A stretch of DNA of 64,000 nt from Staphylococcus sp. KG4-3 (GCF_033597815.2 NZ_CP166245.1:682001-746000); one strand, 5' to 3'; counted from the stretch's first letter, positions 45,490-55,797 are shown. Program-made: numbers and translations. The notes: generated from the sequence alone by a model not told the origin.

Positions 45490-46722
45490 TTATTTTTGAT
45501 ATGTTTGTACGACTTCTTCTGTAATACCAACAATAACTTCAATAGCTTTCTCCATTACATCAATAGATGCATATTCGAAAGGGCCATGGAAATTATCACA
45601 GCCAGTAAAGATATTTGGTGTAGGTAATCCCATATATGAGAGTTGTGAACCATCTGTACCTCCACGAATTGGTGCGGTATTGGCTGGGATATCTAATTTA
45701 GTAAAAACACGTTTTGGTATATCAATAACATGTGGATTTGCCGAAATTTTTTCACCCATATTATAATATTGGTCATTGATTTCAATTTCAATAGGATTAT
45801 CTTCAAAATGCGTGTTGATATCATTTTTAATTTCGACTAAACGTTTCTTCCGTAAGTTAAATTGATTACTGTCGTGATCTCGAATAATATAATGAAGTGT
45901 TGTTTTTTCAACGTCGCCATTCATTTTCATCAAATGATAAAAACCTTCATAACCTTCAGTTCTTTCAGGGACTTCGTTTGGTGGAAGTAATGAATTAAAT
46001 TGCTGGCCTAATAATACAGCATTAATCATAGCATCTTTAGCTGAACCTGGATGTACATTGACACCATGACAAGTTACGATTGCTTCAGCAGCATTAAAGC
46101 TTTCATATTGTAATTCACCATATTCGCTGCCATCCATTGTGTACGCAAAGTTAGCGTTAAAGCGTTCGACATCAAATTCATGAGGGCCTCTACCGATTTC
46201 TTCATCTGGCGTAAATGCAACACGGATACGTCCATGTTTAATTTCAGGATGTGAAGTTAAGTATTTTAAAGCTTCCATAATCTCAACTACACCAGCTTTA
46301 TCATCAGCGCCTAATAATGAAGTTCCATCTGTAACCATAAGTGTATGGCCTTCGACATTTTTCATATTTGGAAAAACATCTTGGCTTAAAACGCGGCTCG
46401 TATCTCCAAGTTTAATCGGTTTGCCATCATAAGCTTCAATTATTTGTGGATTGACATTAGTAGCGTTAAAGTCTGGTGATGTATCGACGTGTGCTAAAAA
46501 ACCAACAGTTGGTAAATCAGCATCTACATTGCTTTCTAATGTGGCAAATAAGTAGCCTTGTTCATCGATATCTGTCTCTAATCCAAAATCAGTCAATTCA
46601 TCATTTAATAAGTTTAATAAATTCCATTGTTTCTCTGTAGATGGCGTGGTATTAGATTCTGGATCAGATTGTGTGTCAATAGTTACGTATCTTGTCAGTC
46701 TTTCTATTATGTCTTGTTTCAT
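45490..46722 (-). CDS. pepT: Peptidase T (tripeptidase)
   Basis: A 410-residue M20 metallopeptidase that cleaves the N-terminal residue of tripeptides. Zinc ligands: H78 with D80 ([10 protein letters not shown]), D near 141 (LLGADDKAG), E near 175 (TPDEEIGRG) and H near 380 ([10 protein letters not shown]). RBS AAAGGGGTG lies right after the stop of the upstream exporter gene (12-base gap), so it is cotranscribed with it. Products of the POT transporters are natural substrates. Confidence 0.96.
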   Translation of the reverse strand: MKQDIIERLTRYVTIDTQSDPESNTTPSTEKQWNLLNLLNDELTDFGLETDIDEQGYLFATLESNVDADLPTVGFLAHVDTSPDFNATNVNPQIIEAYDGKPIKLGDTSRVLSQDVFPNMKNVEGHTLMVTDGTSLLGADDKAGVVEIMEALKYLTSHPEIKHGRIRVAFTPDEEIGRGPHEFDVERFNANFAYTMDGSEYGELQYESFNAAEAIVTCHGVNVHPGSAKDAMINAVLLGQQFNSLLPPNEVPERTEGYEGFYHLMKMNGDVEKTTLHYIIRDHDSNQFNLRKKRLVEIKNDINTHFEDNPIEIEINDQYYNMGEKISANPHVIDIPKRVFTKLDIPANTAPIRGGTDGSQLSYMGLPTPNIFTGCDNFHGPFEYASIDVMEKAIEVIVGITEEVVQTYQK

Positions 46723-46734
46723 AAAAACACCCCT

Positions 46735-47235
46735 TTAAGCTCTATTGTTCATATTGTAAGATTTTTTATAAGTTTTGCCATTCATTTTACCATAATGTTG
46801 TTTTATCCGTGTATAGATATAATAAATAATCTCTGCACATAAAATACCAAAAGCAATTGCACCTGAAATTAGAGTTACTTCTAAAAATGTATTAACGGCG
46901 TGTGTGTATTCATTACTTACTAAAAATCGTGTAGCTTCATATGCTAAGCCACCTGGTACAAGTGGAATAATACCAGGTACAATGAAGATAATTACTGGTC
47001 GCTTGTAACGTCTACTCATGACGTGGCTCATTAAAGCTAAGATAAAACTACCTAAAAAAGAGGCTAGGACTTTACCTAAGTCAGCATCAAACGTCAACTT
47101 ATAGATGATCCAGCCCATTGCGCCTACAAAACCACAAGCTAAAAGGAGGCGTCTTGGTGCATTGAACAGAATTGAAAATAGCATTGTTGCAAGAAAGCTA
47201 ATTATAAATTGTGAAAAGTAATAGACAATGGCCAT
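46735..47235 (-). CDS. Threonine/serine exporter family, YjjB-type small subunit
   Basis: A 166-residue protein with five membrane segments, ThrE_2/DUF3815 family (YjjB). GIIPLVPGG near 105 matches the same motif in its partner (MPLVPGI). Encoded 17 bases after the YjjP-type gene. Together the pair equals one full-length ThrE. Confidence 0.88.
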   Translation of the reverse strand: MAIVYYFSQFIISFLATMLFSILFNAPRRLLLACGFVGAMGWIIYKLTFDADLGKVLASFLGSFILALMSHVMSRRYKRPVIIFIVPGIIPLVPGGLAYEATRFLVSNEYTHAVNTFLEVTLISGAIAFGILCAEIIYYIYTRIKQHYGKMNGKTYKKSYNMNNRA

Positions 47236-47252
47236 AATGTTAGCACTCCTTT

Positions 47253-48014
47253 TTAAAATATTAATAATACTATGGCAACACCAGCTCCAATTGCAAATGA
47301 AGTTAATGCCGCTTCAACACCACGTGACATACCAGCAAGTAATTCACCAGCCATCAAATCACGTATGGCGTTAGTAATCAAAATGCCTGGTACAAGAGGC
47401 ATAACACCAGCAATGGTTATGATATCTTGATTATGTGACCAGCCTATTTTTGTGAAAGCAGAGGCTATCATAATAACCACTGCTGCACTAATAAACTCAG
47501 AAAAGAATTTAATCTGTATGTAACGTTGTACATAATTAAAGGTTAAAAAAGCGCCCGCTCCAGCGAGGATAGCGAAAATAAAGTCTTGGATGATTCCACC
47601 AAACATAAATAGGAAAAAACCACATGCAATCGGTGCGGCCAAGAAATTAGTTAGGGATGAATATTGTAAAGAAGCGTGATGCAAATGTATCAGTTCAGAT
47701 TTTGCTTGATCTATATTCAGTTCATTATTAGAAATTTTTCGTGAAAGACTATTAGTCAAAGCAATTTTTTCTAAATCTGTTGTACGTTCGCGAATTCTGA
47801 TAAGTCGTGTATTAGTACGGTTATTTAGTGAAAAAATGATTGCAGTAGATGTCACAAAGCTATATGTATCATCTAAACCAAAACTCGCAGCTATACGTGT
47901 CATCGTGTCTTCAACACGGTATGTTTCAGCGCCGCTTTCAAGTAAAATTCTTCCTGCAATAAGCACGACATCAATGACTTTATCCTCATCAATAATCGTA
48001 ATTGAATCTGACAT
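47253..48014 (-). CDS. Threonine/serine exporter family, YjjP-type subunit
   Basis: A 253-residue ThrE-family protein (YjjP). A soluble N-terminal part has the pattern GRILLESGAETYRVEDTM (about 21-38), followed by about five membrane helices. Related proteins export threonine, serine or small dicarboxylates. RBS CAGGAGGTG. First gene of yjjP-yjjB-pepT. Confidence 0.88.
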   Translation of the reverse strand: MSDSITIIDEDKVIDVVLIAGRILLESGAETYRVEDTMTRIAASFGLDDTYSFVTSTAIIFSLNNRTNTRLIRIRERTTDLEKIALTNSLSRKISNNELNIDQAKSELIHLHHASLQYSSLTNFLAAPIACGFFLFMFGGIIQDFIFAILAGAGAFLTFNYVQRYIQIKFFSEFISAAVVIMIASAFTKIGWSHNQDIITIAGVMPLVPGILITNAIRDLMAGELLAGMSRGVEAALTSFAIGAGVAIVLLIF

Positions 48015-48046
48015 AGCTTTGCACCTCCTGAAAAGTTTTTAGAACA

Positions 48047-48082
48047 ATTGAAAGTTTACAGTGTACAATTGAAACTTTCAAT
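48047..48082 (-). repeat. Inverted/direct repeat upstream of the exporter operon
   Basis: ATTGAAAGTTT and AAACTTTCAAT face each other across 14 bases, and ACAATTGAAA occurs twice, 20 bases apart. It lies 33 bases before the start codon of the YjjP-type gene: operator or leader hairpin. Confidence 0.4.
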
Positions 48083-48377
48083 AGCAATTCATACGCCGTC
48101 ATAATTTTTTAATATTCCATTATATATTGTAACAAACTCAATTGTATAACTATAACGGTTTATAGAAATGAAAGTTTTAGATAAAGATTTTAAGGTTAGA
48201 AATTACCGCATTACATTAACACTGTTTGTCATAATAATTTGATGAATTCTAAATATAAGAAAGCTTAAAGTTTTTTATGAATTAAGTAATTGATAGTTTG
48301 ATTCAAAATATTTGTCCAAAATTGAGGTGTAGTTCATTTTAAGTAGTGATAAGATTTGATAGGGATTTACATATCGA
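48083..48377. other. Gap between exporter operon and gdpS
   Basis: Nearly 300 AT-rich bases without a supportable ORF or a named element. Confidence 0.5.
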
Positions 48378-48421
48378 TAAAAAGACAAACACCCTCTGCT
48401 GAGTGTTTGTCTTTTTATTGA
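48376..48421. terminator. Bidirectional terminator downstream of gdpS
   Basis: AAAAAGACAAACAC and its complement around a 10-base loop; T-run on either strand. It lies 120 bases past the gdpS stop. Confidence 0.8.
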
Positions 48422-48539
48422 TATAAGTCATGTTGTGAGGCGCCAGGGAATTAGTTTAAACTGGAACATCTAATAAATTATGCTTAACGTAAGTTATATG
48501 AACTGAGCTTATATAGACACAATTAAACATGGATATGTT

Positions 48540-49610
48540 TTAAAGTTTAACAATAGGATTAAACATCACTTGATTACGGCCTTCATTCTTAGCCATATGC
48601 AACATATCATCTGCTATTTTAAATACTTTACGTTGTGACTTGTAATCATCAGCAGTTAAATAACCCACACCTATTGAAACAGATAATTTAATAACCTCTT
48701 TATTAGGTAGATGGAAAGTTGATTGTTCTACGCCCCCACGTATACTCTCACTTAATTTAACACATTGGTCTAATGTGTAATCGTATAAAACGATCGAGAA
48801 CTCCTCGCCGCCATTACGATAAATACTAAATTCTTGTGGTACATAGTTTTTGAGAAGTTGAGCAACTTGTCTTAGTACTGCATCACCAGATTGATGTGAA
48901 AATTTATCATTTACATCTTTAAATCCATCGATATCGATAAGTAACAGCCCGATACTTTGGTTATTTTTTTCAGCAATGCTTGTCGTTTCATTAAGGTGTC
49001 TATCGAATTCTTTAACGTTACCTAAACCTGTTAAATAATCAAATTTCTCTTCATTTTCATAACGATTTACTAAAGAGAAAAAATACCAAATATCAACAAA
49101 TGTAATTGACGAAGTAATCATTAATATAAATGATATAGGTATTAAGAACAATACCTCTGTAATTTCGTAATATGGGCTTATTAGTGATAAAATAAAGAAA
49201 ATAACAAGTGTAATCGCGTTAAGAATTTGTAGTGAAATAATATCATTTTGTTTTAAAAATGGACCAACAGCACCAACAATCACAGCGATAACGATAAGTA
49301 TCATAGCGGCAATGATAGTATAATCACCAATTAAAACATTTACTAACCCTACGATTAATGCTGAAAGCACAGTGTAAAACATGTTCGTATATCTACCTAG
49401 GAAGAGTATAGGTATGAAGGTTAAGTAAAGTGTGTATTGGTTAAATAATGGCACGGGATAAGCAGATAGTAAAAGTGCTACTATGGTCATTAAAACTGTA
49501 ACATATTCTTTAGAAAACACCATGTTCTTATTCTCTGAATACTGTAAGCGGTGAAATAAATAGATACCTGCTACTGTAACAGAAATATTGTAAATAATAG
49601 CTTCAAACAT
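48540..49610 (-). CDS. gdpS: Membrane GGDEF-domain protein GdpS
   Basis: 356 residues: about six membrane segments (1-180, 5TM-5TMR_LYT type) then one GGDEF domain. The active-site motif reads GGEEF (267-271), preceded by DYLTGLGN and [14 protein letters not shown]. The inhibitory RxxD site is missing (PQEF at that place). GdpS is the only conserved GGDEF protein of staphylococci. From memory, its effect on biofilm genes does not need c-di-GMP. RBS AGAGGAG. Confidence 0.92.
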   Translation of the reverse strand: MFEAIIYNISVTVAGIYLFHRLQYSENKNMVFSKEYVTVLMTIVALLLSAYPVPLFNQYTLYLTFIPILFLGRYTNMFYTVLSALIVGLVNVLIGDYTIIAAMILIVIAVIVGAVGPFLKQNDIISLQILNAITLVIFFILSLISPYYEITEVLFLIPISFILMITSSITFVDIWYFFSLVNRYENEEKFDYLTGLGNVKEFDRHLNETTSIAEKNNQSIGLLLIDIDGFKDVNDKFSHQSGDAVLRQVAQLLKNYVPQEFSIYRNGGEEFSIVLYDYTLDQCVKLSESIRGGVEQSTFHLPNKEVIKLSVSIGVGYLTADDYKSQRKVFKIADDMLHMAKNEGRNQVMFNPIVKL

Positions 49611-49645
49611 TTAACTTTACACTCCTCTTTGGTTAGCACTTTGTT

Positions 49646-49667
49646 ATTGTAAGTGAAAACTTACAAT
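49646..49667 (-). repeat. Perfect palindrome in front of gdpS
   Basis: ATTGTAAGT-GAAA-ACTTACAAT: 9-base arms around four bases, 36 bases before the gdpS start. Possible operator, or an RNA hairpin in its leader. Confidence 0.45.
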
Positions 49668-49812
49668 TTGTCATCTTTATGAAAATAGAAATTTATAACA
49701 TTCACTTAATATTCATGTTAGAATAATTTTTTGAGTGAATATACAATGATTCACTCTGAAATTTAAATATTTAAGAAATAATCCTGAGACTTATCAATTA
49801 TCGCATTTCAAG

Positions 49813-49842
49813 TTGTATAAGTAAAAGCGTATAGGGTATTAT
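49813..49842 (+). promoter_or_regulatory. Candidate promoter of tagO
   Basis: TTGTAT, 18 bases, TATTAT. Leader of about 160 bases to the tagO ATG. The GGGTAT overlapping the -10 could also be a sigma-B -10, but no good -35 goes with it. Confidence 0.45.
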
Positions 49843-50010
49843 AGAATTATGTAACATATCAGACTATATAACGACTGCAATTAATTTTCAAATTTGCATG
49901 ATTCGATAAATTAGATGATGATTAGCTTACAATTAATTTTAAATAATTATTTTCAACTTAGGATTTTGAAATTAAAAATAAAACAGAATTACATTAATGA
50001 AGGTGAACTG

Positions 50011-51072
50011 ATGTATACATTATTATTAATCATTTTTTCAATGATTGTCAGTTTGATACTTACACCAATAGTCATAAAGGTTTCACATAAATTAGGGATT
50101 GTAGATCAACCGAATTTTAGAAAGGTACATACTAAACCTATATCCGTACTTGGTGGAACTGTTATACTCATATCATTCTTAGTAGGGATATGGCTTGGAC
50201 ATCCTATAGAAACGGAAGTTAAACCTCTGGTTATTGGGTCAGTGTTAATCTACTTGGTTGGACTCATAGATGATATTTATGATTTGAAACCAATAATTAA
50301 ATTATTTGGTCAAGTAATTGCAGCACTTGTTGTTGTTTATTATGGTGTGACTATTGATTTTATTTCTTTACCTATTGGGCTCACGATTCATTTTGGTATT
50401 CTAGGTATACCAATTACAGTTATTTGGATTGTGGCAATTACCAATGCAATTAATTTAATTGACGGACTAGACGGTTTAGCATCCGGTGTTTCGATGATTG
50501 CATTAATGACGATAGGTTTTATCGCTATCTTACAAGCAAATATATTTATTATGATGATTTGCAGTGTTTTGATTGGAGCGCTTCTGGGATTCTTATTCTT
50601 TAATTTCCACCCAGCAAAAATCTTTTTAGGTGATAGTGGTGCTTTGCTAGTCGGTTTTATCGTAGGTTTCTTATCACTGCTCGGGTTTAAAAATATTACC
50701 TTTGTATCTTTATTCTTCCCGATTGTAATTTTAGCTGTACCATTTATTGATACACTGTTTGCCATGATTCGTCGTGTGAAGAAAGGTCAGCATATTATGC
50801 AAGCTGATAAATCGCATCTCCATCATAAATTTTTAGAACTTGGCTATTCACATCGTCAAACTGTATTATTAATATATTCTATAGCATTACTGTTTAGTCT
50901 TGCTAGTATAATATTATATCTATCTCAACCGTGGGGCGTACTCATGATGTTTATTTTGATTTTAATCACAATAGAGCTTATCGTTGAATTTACAGGACTG
51001 ATTGATGATGATTATCGACCATTATTAAAATTGATTGAAAATAAAGAACAGCATGACGATTATCACAAATAA
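50011..51072 (+). CDS. tagO: Undecaprenyl-phosphate N-acetylglucosaminyl 1-phosphate transferase
   Basis: TagO starts wall teichoic acid synthesis by moving GlcNAc-1-phosphate onto undecaprenyl phosphate. 353 residues with about 11 membrane segments. LIDDIYDLKP (86-95, catalytic DD), NLIDGLDGLASG and FLGDSGAL, plus the HLHH motif (KSHLHHKFLELGYS). I chose ATG 50011 behind AAGGTGA; the frame is open back to 49915 but that extension is not family-like. Confidence 0.96.
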   Translation: MYTLLLIIFSMIVSLILTPIVIKVSHKLGIVDQPNFRKVHTKPISVLGGTVILISFLVGIWLGHPIETEVKPLVIGSVLIYLVGLIDDIYDLKPIIKLFGQVIAALVVVYYGVTIDFISLPIGLTIHFGILGIPITVIWIVAITNAINLIDGLDGLASGVSMIALMTIGFIAILQANIFIMMICSVLIGALLGFLFFNFHPAKIFLGDSGALLVGFIVGFLSLLGFKNITFVSLFFPIVILAVPFIDTLFAMIRRVKKGQHIMQADKSHLHHKFLELGYSHRQTVLLIYSIALLFSLASIILYLSQPWGVLMMFILILITIELIVEFTGLIDDDYRPLLKLIENKEQHDDYHK

Positions 51073-51101
51073 TATTATAAAATATTAATCATAGTTATAG
51101 A

Positions 51102-51136
51102 GATGCACCTCCATATTATAGGAGGTGTATTTTTTA
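51102..51136 (+). terminator. Terminator after tagO
   Basis: ATGCACCTCC / GGAGGTGTAT around 8 bases, then a T-run. Confidence 0.9.
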
Positions 51137-51191
51137 TGTTTAAAATGTAAGGTAATATATTAAATGAAAGTTAATTTAACATCACAAAACG

Positions 51192-51833
51192 TTAATTTGT
51201 AGGTATATCGAAAGGAAGACGAACTGTTTCACCCTCAATTAAATTATAATTACCTGAGGTAGTGCGATTTAAAAATGTTAGAAAGTTATCGTAATCGGAA
51301 GCTACAACATCAATGCTATAACTTACTTTGTCTGTGTAAGTTTGCTCTCGCAATAAGAAAGGCGTACTTTCTAACTCGTATTCAAATTTACCAGTTAAAT
51401 CATAGCCTATAGTTACAGTAGTAGGTATAGCAGGGCGTAATGCGACACGTCCGATATCAAATATGACATCTCTCACAGCGCCACTATAAGCGCGGATTAA
51501 GCCACCACCGCCTAGTTTAATTCCACCGAAGTAACGTGTAACCACCACACATGCATTATGAATCTCAAGCTTTTTAAGAATTTCTAACATTGGCACGCCC
51601 GCTGTGCCACTTGGTTCACCGTCATCGTTTGCTTTTTGAACATTCATTTGATCACCAATTGTGTACGCCGAACAGTTATGGTTAGCTTCTTTATGTTCTG
51701 CTTTGATAGCTGAAATAAAATCTTTTGCTTCATCTTCTGTTTCAACAGGTTTAATATGCGCTATAAAACGCGATTTACTGATTATATTTTCAATCGTATG
51801 TTCTTGTTTAATCGTTTTGATTGTGTTATCCAT
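51192..51833 (-). CDS. YigZ/IMPACT family protein
   Basis: 213 residues with an N-terminal UPF0029 (IMPACT) domain: SRFIAHIKPVETEDEA, CSAYTIG, DDGEPSGTAGVPML and VVVTRYFGGIKLGGGGLIRAYSG. A C-terminal DUF1949 ferredoxin-like domain follows. IMPACT proteins are linked to ribosomes or translation control; exact role unknown. ATG 51833 is chosen, 6 bases from GAGGTGACC; a GTG at 51842 is too close. Comparable to YvyE of Bacillus. Confidence 0.9.
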   Translation of the reverse strand: MDNTIKTIKQEHTIENIISKSRFIAHIKPVETEDEAKDFISAIKAEHKEANHNCSAYTIGDQMNVQKANDDGEPSGTAGVPMLEILKKLEIHNACVVVTRYFGGIKLGGGGLIRAYSGAVRDVIFDIGRVALRPAIPTTVTIGYDLTGKFEYELESTPFLLREQTYTDKVSYSIDVVASDYDNFLTFLNRTTSGNYNLIEGETVRLPFDIPTN

Positions 51834-51996
51834 TATGGTCACCTCGAGTATGTATTATACGTTTAGTTATTTACAGTGAAGCAGTTATTAACTAATATTA
51901 TACACTGTATTTAATTATAGATTAAATATTAAAATAAATTTTCTTTTAAGCAAAAGTAAGGTATTATAGTTGTGAGTATAATTGAGGAGGATTATG

Positions 51997-52860
51997 ATGA
52001 AAATCGCTGTCTTGACAGATTCAACGAGTTATCTATCTCAAACATTAATTGAAAAATATAATATAAAAGTAGCCCCATTAAGTGTCACTTTTGATTCTGG
52101 AGAAAATTTTGTTGAGAATGCAACAATATCAACGGATGAATTTTATAAACGCATGAAAACATCGGATACTATTCCAACAACTAGCCAACCCGCGATTGGA
52201 GATTTTTTAAAGAATTTCGAACAATTACGTGAAGAAGGATATACAGATGTTATTTGTGTATTCTTATCTGGAGGTATTAGTGGTTGTTATCAAACAGCTA
52301 CTCAAGCTGGCGAAATGGTAGAAGACATCAATGTTTACACATTTGATTCAAAATTAGCTGCAATGGTTGAAGGTGCATATGTGCTCAAGGCTATTGAAAT
52401 GATTGAACAAGAATATGAACCACAAGCAATCATTGATGAGCTATATGCAATGCGAGAAGATACTGGTGCAGTATTAATGGTAGATGACTTAAAAAATCTA
52501 CAAAAAAGTGGACGCATCACAGGCGCACAAGCATGGATTGGTACAATGCTTAAAATGAAGCCAGTATTGAAATTTGATGATGGTAAAATAGTACCTGACG
52601 AGAAAGTAAGAACAAAAAAGCGCGCATTGCGTAAAATGATTGATAAAGTTATTGCAGAAGTAAAAGATTTTGAAGAAGTAACATTATTTGTTATTGAGGG
52701 CGACATTACGGAAGACTCAGATTGGATTCAACGCGAGTTAGAAGAAAAATATGCGCAATATCCAATCTATCGTTCAAGTTTTGGACCTGTAATCGCAGCT
52801 CATCTAGGCTCAGGTGGAATTGGATTAGGTTATGTAGGACGTACTATTCGTACAAAATAA
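51997..52860 (+). CDS. DegV family fatty-acid binding protein
   Basis: 287 residues with the two-domain DegV fold: VLTDSTSYL at the N-terminus, [21 protein letters not shown] and [11 protein letters not shown], and [15 protein letters not shown] at the C-terminus. In S. aureus DegV-type proteins (FakB1/FakB2) present bound fatty acids to the kinase FakA. ATG 51997 fits GAGGAGG best. Followed by a hairpin and the comF genes. Confidence 0.92.
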   Translation: MKIAVLTDSTSYLSQTLIEKYNIKVAPLSVTFDSGENFVENATISTDEFYKRMKTSDTIPTTSQPAIGDFLKNFEQLREEGYTDVICVFLSGGISGCYQTATQAGEMVEDINVYTFDSKLAAMVEGAYVLKAIEMIEQEYEPQAIIDELYAMREDTGAVLMVDDLKNLQKSGRITGAQAWIGTMLKMKPVLKFDDGKIVPDEKVRTKKRALRKMIDKVIAEVKDFEEVTLFVIEGDITEDSDWIQRELEEKYAQYPIYRSSFGPVIAAHLGSGGIGLGYVGRTIRTK

Positions 52861-52869
52861 TATTTGCAC

Positions 52870-52911
52870 ACTAAAGACATGTTTGGCTTTGTTGCCACAT
52901 GTCTTTATTTG
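52870..52911 (+). terminator. Hairpin between degV-type gene and comFA
   Basis: TAAAGACATG...GGC pairs with GCC-CATGTCTTTA, then TTTGG. It ends right before the GGAGGTG of comFA, so any comFA promoter must be upstream of or inside it. Confidence 0.7.
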
Positions 52912-52924
52912 GAGGTGAAGAGCG

Positions 52925-54214
52925 ATAAAATACTATGGTAGATTAATTATAGATAAATCACTTTTAACAAATGAAATAATAAGTCATGTATCAAAAGGTA
53001 TAATTATAAAAAATAATAAGTGGTATTGCATACAATGTCACACTAATCAACCAAGCCATTACTATAAGTACTATTCAGAAATTTTAAAAAAGTATATTAT
53101 TTATTGTAGAAATTGTATTAATTTGGGAAGAATGGATAATATTCAATCTGTTTTCATCACAGCATCACATAATCAGGTTTCGTTGGGCACATATCAATTG
53201 CAATTTAATCTTTCGGAACAACAAAGCTATGCATCAAATGAAATTTTAGCAGCTACAAAGGCATTTCGCTCAAAGTTATTATATGCAGTGACAGGTGCAG
53301 GAAAGACGGAGATGATATTTGAAGCTATTCAATATGCACGTAGCCAAGGATATAATGTTGCTATTGTTTCTCCTAGAGTGGATGTAGTTATTGAGGTGAG
53401 CATGAGAATTGCAGAAGCCTTTCAACAAGAAAATATTGATGTTTTATATCAAGGACATGCACAAAAATATAATGGGCATTTCATTGTAGCAACGATACAT
53501 CAGTTGTATCGCTTCAAAAAGCATTTTAATTTAATTATTGTTGATGAAGTAGATGCTTTTCCTTTAGACATAGACTCCTCTTTATTTGAAGCCGTTAAAC
53601 ACGCTTCAAATAAACATTGTTCCCACATTTATATGACTGCTACGCCATCGAAAAAATTACTCCAACGATTCAATTATAGCGATGTGATTGTCTTACCTGC
53701 ACGTTTTCATAGACACTCACTTCCGATACCTCATTTTAAATACTTCAACTTAAAGCCTCACAAAATACAAAGAAAACTATTAAAAATTTTAAGAAAGCAA
53801 ATTACTAATCAACGCTATACGCTTGTATTTTTTAACAATATTAAATTAATGAAGGAAGCTTATAACCAATACAAAAATCTATTCAAGAGAATAACTTATG
53901 TTCACAGTGATGATGTTTATCGCTGTGAAAAAGTGAAGTCCTTAAGAGATGGAAAGTATCAAATTGTTTTTACGACAACAATCTTAGAACGTGGTTTTAC
54001 GATGGCTAATTTAGACGTCATAGTCTGCAATAGCCATAATTTTTCAACCAATGCATTAATTCAAATAGCAGGGAGAGTTGGACGCAAGAGAGAAAACCCA
54101 AGTGGGCTTGTTTTGTTTTTACATGAAGGTATCACATTTAAAATGTTACAGGCACGTAAAAACATTAAGCGTATGAATCAATTGGCCCGTGAAAAAGGGT
54201 GGATAGATGACTAA
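52925..54214 (+). CDS. comFA: ComFA DNA-uptake helicase, apparent ATA start codon
   Basis: ComFA is the DEAD-like ATPase that helps pull transforming DNA through the membrane. The reading frame is open from a TGA at about 52919, and GGAGGTG lies 7 bases before an ATA at 52925. From it the frame encodes the expected four-cysteine zinc finger (C35, C38, C61, C64). No ATG, GTG or TTG lies between 52925 and the zinc finger. Later parts: AVTGAGKTEMI (Walker A), IIVDEVDAFP (Walker B), TATPSKKL, TTTILERGFT and QIAGRVGRKREN. Without ATA initiation the first usable codons are TTG 53123 or ATG 53132, giving a 363- or 360-residue protein without the finger. It overlaps comFC. Confidence 0.8.
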   Translation: MKYYGRLIIDKSLLTNEIISHVSKGIIIKNNKWYCIQCHTNQPSHYYKYYSEILKKYIIYCRNCINLGRMDNIQSVFITASHNQVSLGTYQLQFNLSEQQSYASNEILAATKAFRSKLLYAVTGAGKTEMIFEAIQYARSQGYNVAIVSPRVDVVIEVSMRIAEAFQQENIDVLYQGHAQKYNGHFIVATIHQLYRFKKHFNLIIVDEVDAFPLDIDSSLFEAVKHASNKHCSHIYMTATPSKKLLQRFNYSDVIVLPARFHRHSLPIPHFKYFNLKPHKIQRKLLKILRKQITNQRYTLVFFNNIKLMKEAYNQYKNLFKRITYVHSDDVYRCEKVKSLRDGKYQIVFTTTILERGFTMANLDVIVCNSHNFSTNALIQIAGRVGRKRENPSGLVLFLHEGITFKMLQARKNIKRMNQLAREKGWIDD

Positions 54215-54878
54215 ATGTATACAGTGCCAAAAAACATATATTGAACCGTTTAATGCTAAGACATTTTATAAAAAAGCGTCAAAATTCTGTGATAGTTGTT
54301 TAGAACAGTGGCAAAAGGCTAAACTTTCATCAGAAAACCGGTGCCCGCGATGTTTGAAACTATTAGCAATAACTGAAACAGCTTGCTTAGACTGTAAATT
54401 TTTGATGTCAAAATTTAAACTGATGCATCAACTTTATTGTAATTACCAATATCAAGGTATGGTAAAACAATTAATACATCAATATAAATTTATGAAAGAT
54501 GTGGCACTTGCTGAAGTGTTAGCAGCACAAATGCAACTGCCTAAAACCCAATATGATTATATCGTACCTATACCTTCATCGAGAGAAAAAGACCAAGCAC
54601 GTACGTTTAATCCTGTGACGTGTGTCTTAGACCAGATGGGCGCATCGTACAAATCTTTATTGATAGCAAAAGCGAGACCGAAACAATCATCATTAGGTAA
54701 ATTACATCGTTTTGCGCTTACTAACCCATTTGAAATTGTACAAAATATAGACTTGAAAAACAAAAATATATTACTTGTAGATGATATATATACTACAGGA
54801 TTAACGGTTCACAATGCATCATCAATACTACTTATTAGAAAAATCAGAAAATTAGATGTGTTTACGTTTGCACGATAA
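54207..54878 (+). CDS. comFC: ComFC phosphoribosyltransferase-like competence protein
   Basis: 223 residues. N-terminal zinc-binding cysteine pairs (CIQC, CDSC, CPRC, CLDC), then a PRTase domain with the PRPP loop VDDIYTTGLT (about 193-202). Required for transformation in Bacillus; related to GntX. The ATG overlaps the comFA stop (ATGACTAA), so the two are coupled. Confidence 0.92.
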   Translation: MTKCIQCQKTYIEPFNAKTFYKKASKFCDSCLEQWQKAKLSSENRCPRCLKLLAITETACLDCKFLMSKFKLMHQLYCNYQYQGMVKQLIHQYKFMKDVALAEVLAAQMQLPKTQYDYIVPIPSSREKDQARTFNPVTCVLDQMGASYKSLLIAKARPKQSSLGKLHRFALTNPFEIVQNIDLKNKNILLVDDIYTTGLTVHNASSILLIRKIRKLDVFTFAR

Positions 54879-54944
54879 CATAAAAGTGGTATTATAAGAG
54901 TAAGCAATATTACCAATATAGAGGTTTTAAAGGAGTCGATTATT

Positions 54945-55511
54945 ATGATCAGATTTGAAATTCACGGGGAGAACCTCACTATTACTGATGCGATTCGCAA
55001 CTATATTGAGGAGAAAATTGGTAAACTTGAACGTTATTTTAACGATGTGCCAAATGCAACTGCACACGTTAAAGTAAAAACATACCATAACTCAGCTACT
55101 AAAATAGAAGTAACTATTCCATTGAAAAACGTTACATTACGAGCTGAAGAACGTAACGATGATTTGTATGCAGGCGTTGACCTAATTAATAGTAAACTTG
55201 AAAGACAAGTTAGAAAGTACAAAACACGTGTAAATCGTAGAAATAGAAATCGTGGTGAGCAAGAAGCATTTGCATCACTACCAGAAGAAAATGAAGCAGT
55301 AGAAATTCAAAATGACGAGTCTGAAAATGAAATCGAAATCATTCGTGCTAAAAATTTCAGCTTGAAACCTATGGATTCAGAGGAAGCAGTATTGCAAATG
55401 GATCTATTAGGGCATGATTTCTTCATTTTTACAGATCGAGAAACAGATGGAACAAGCATTGTTTATAAAAGAAAAGATGGCAAATATGGATTGATTGAAA
55501 CAACTGAATAA
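54945..55511 (+). CDS. hpf: Long hibernation promoting factor
   Basis: 188 residues. N-terminal ribosome-binding domain ([30 protein letters not shown]), a charged linker (about 95-130) and the C-terminal dimerisation domain ([29 protein letters not shown]). It joins 70S ribosomes into 100S dimers in stationary phase. RBS AAAGGAG. Confidence 0.97.
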   Translation: MIRFEIHGENLTITDAIRNYIEEKIGKLERYFNDVPNATAHVKVKTYHNSATKIEVTIPLKNVTLRAEERNDDLYAGVDLINSKLERQVRKYKTRVNRRNRNRGEQEAFASLPEENEAVEIQNDESENEIEIIRAKNFSLKPMDSEEAVLQMDLLGHDFFIFTDRETDGTSIVYKRKDGKYGLIETTE

Positions 55512-55542
55512 CATTTTGATTTAGTTTCATATTAGATAACAG

Positions 55543-55584
55543 TAGCGTTCATGATTATGTTAAATCGTGGACGCTCATTTTTTG
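55543..55584 (+). terminator. Terminator after hpf
   Basis: AGCGTTCATGATT pairs with AATCGTGGACGCT (13 bp, two G-T), followed by CATTTTTT. Confidence 0.85.
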
Positions 55585-55797
55585 CTATGTTACTATAAAA
55601 TAATTTGAAAGTTGTACATGTATTTGTGTATATTTTTAGTGAAGAAGGTTTCAAAGACGAATTAAAAAATAACTAAAGTTTATGTTTGGTATCAGAATTA
55701 ATAAATATATTGAAATCAATAAGTGTAAATTTAGGCTTATTAATGATAATATAAGTTGTTGTAAGCTAAGAGTTATTAAGCTAAAGGAGCGAACAAA

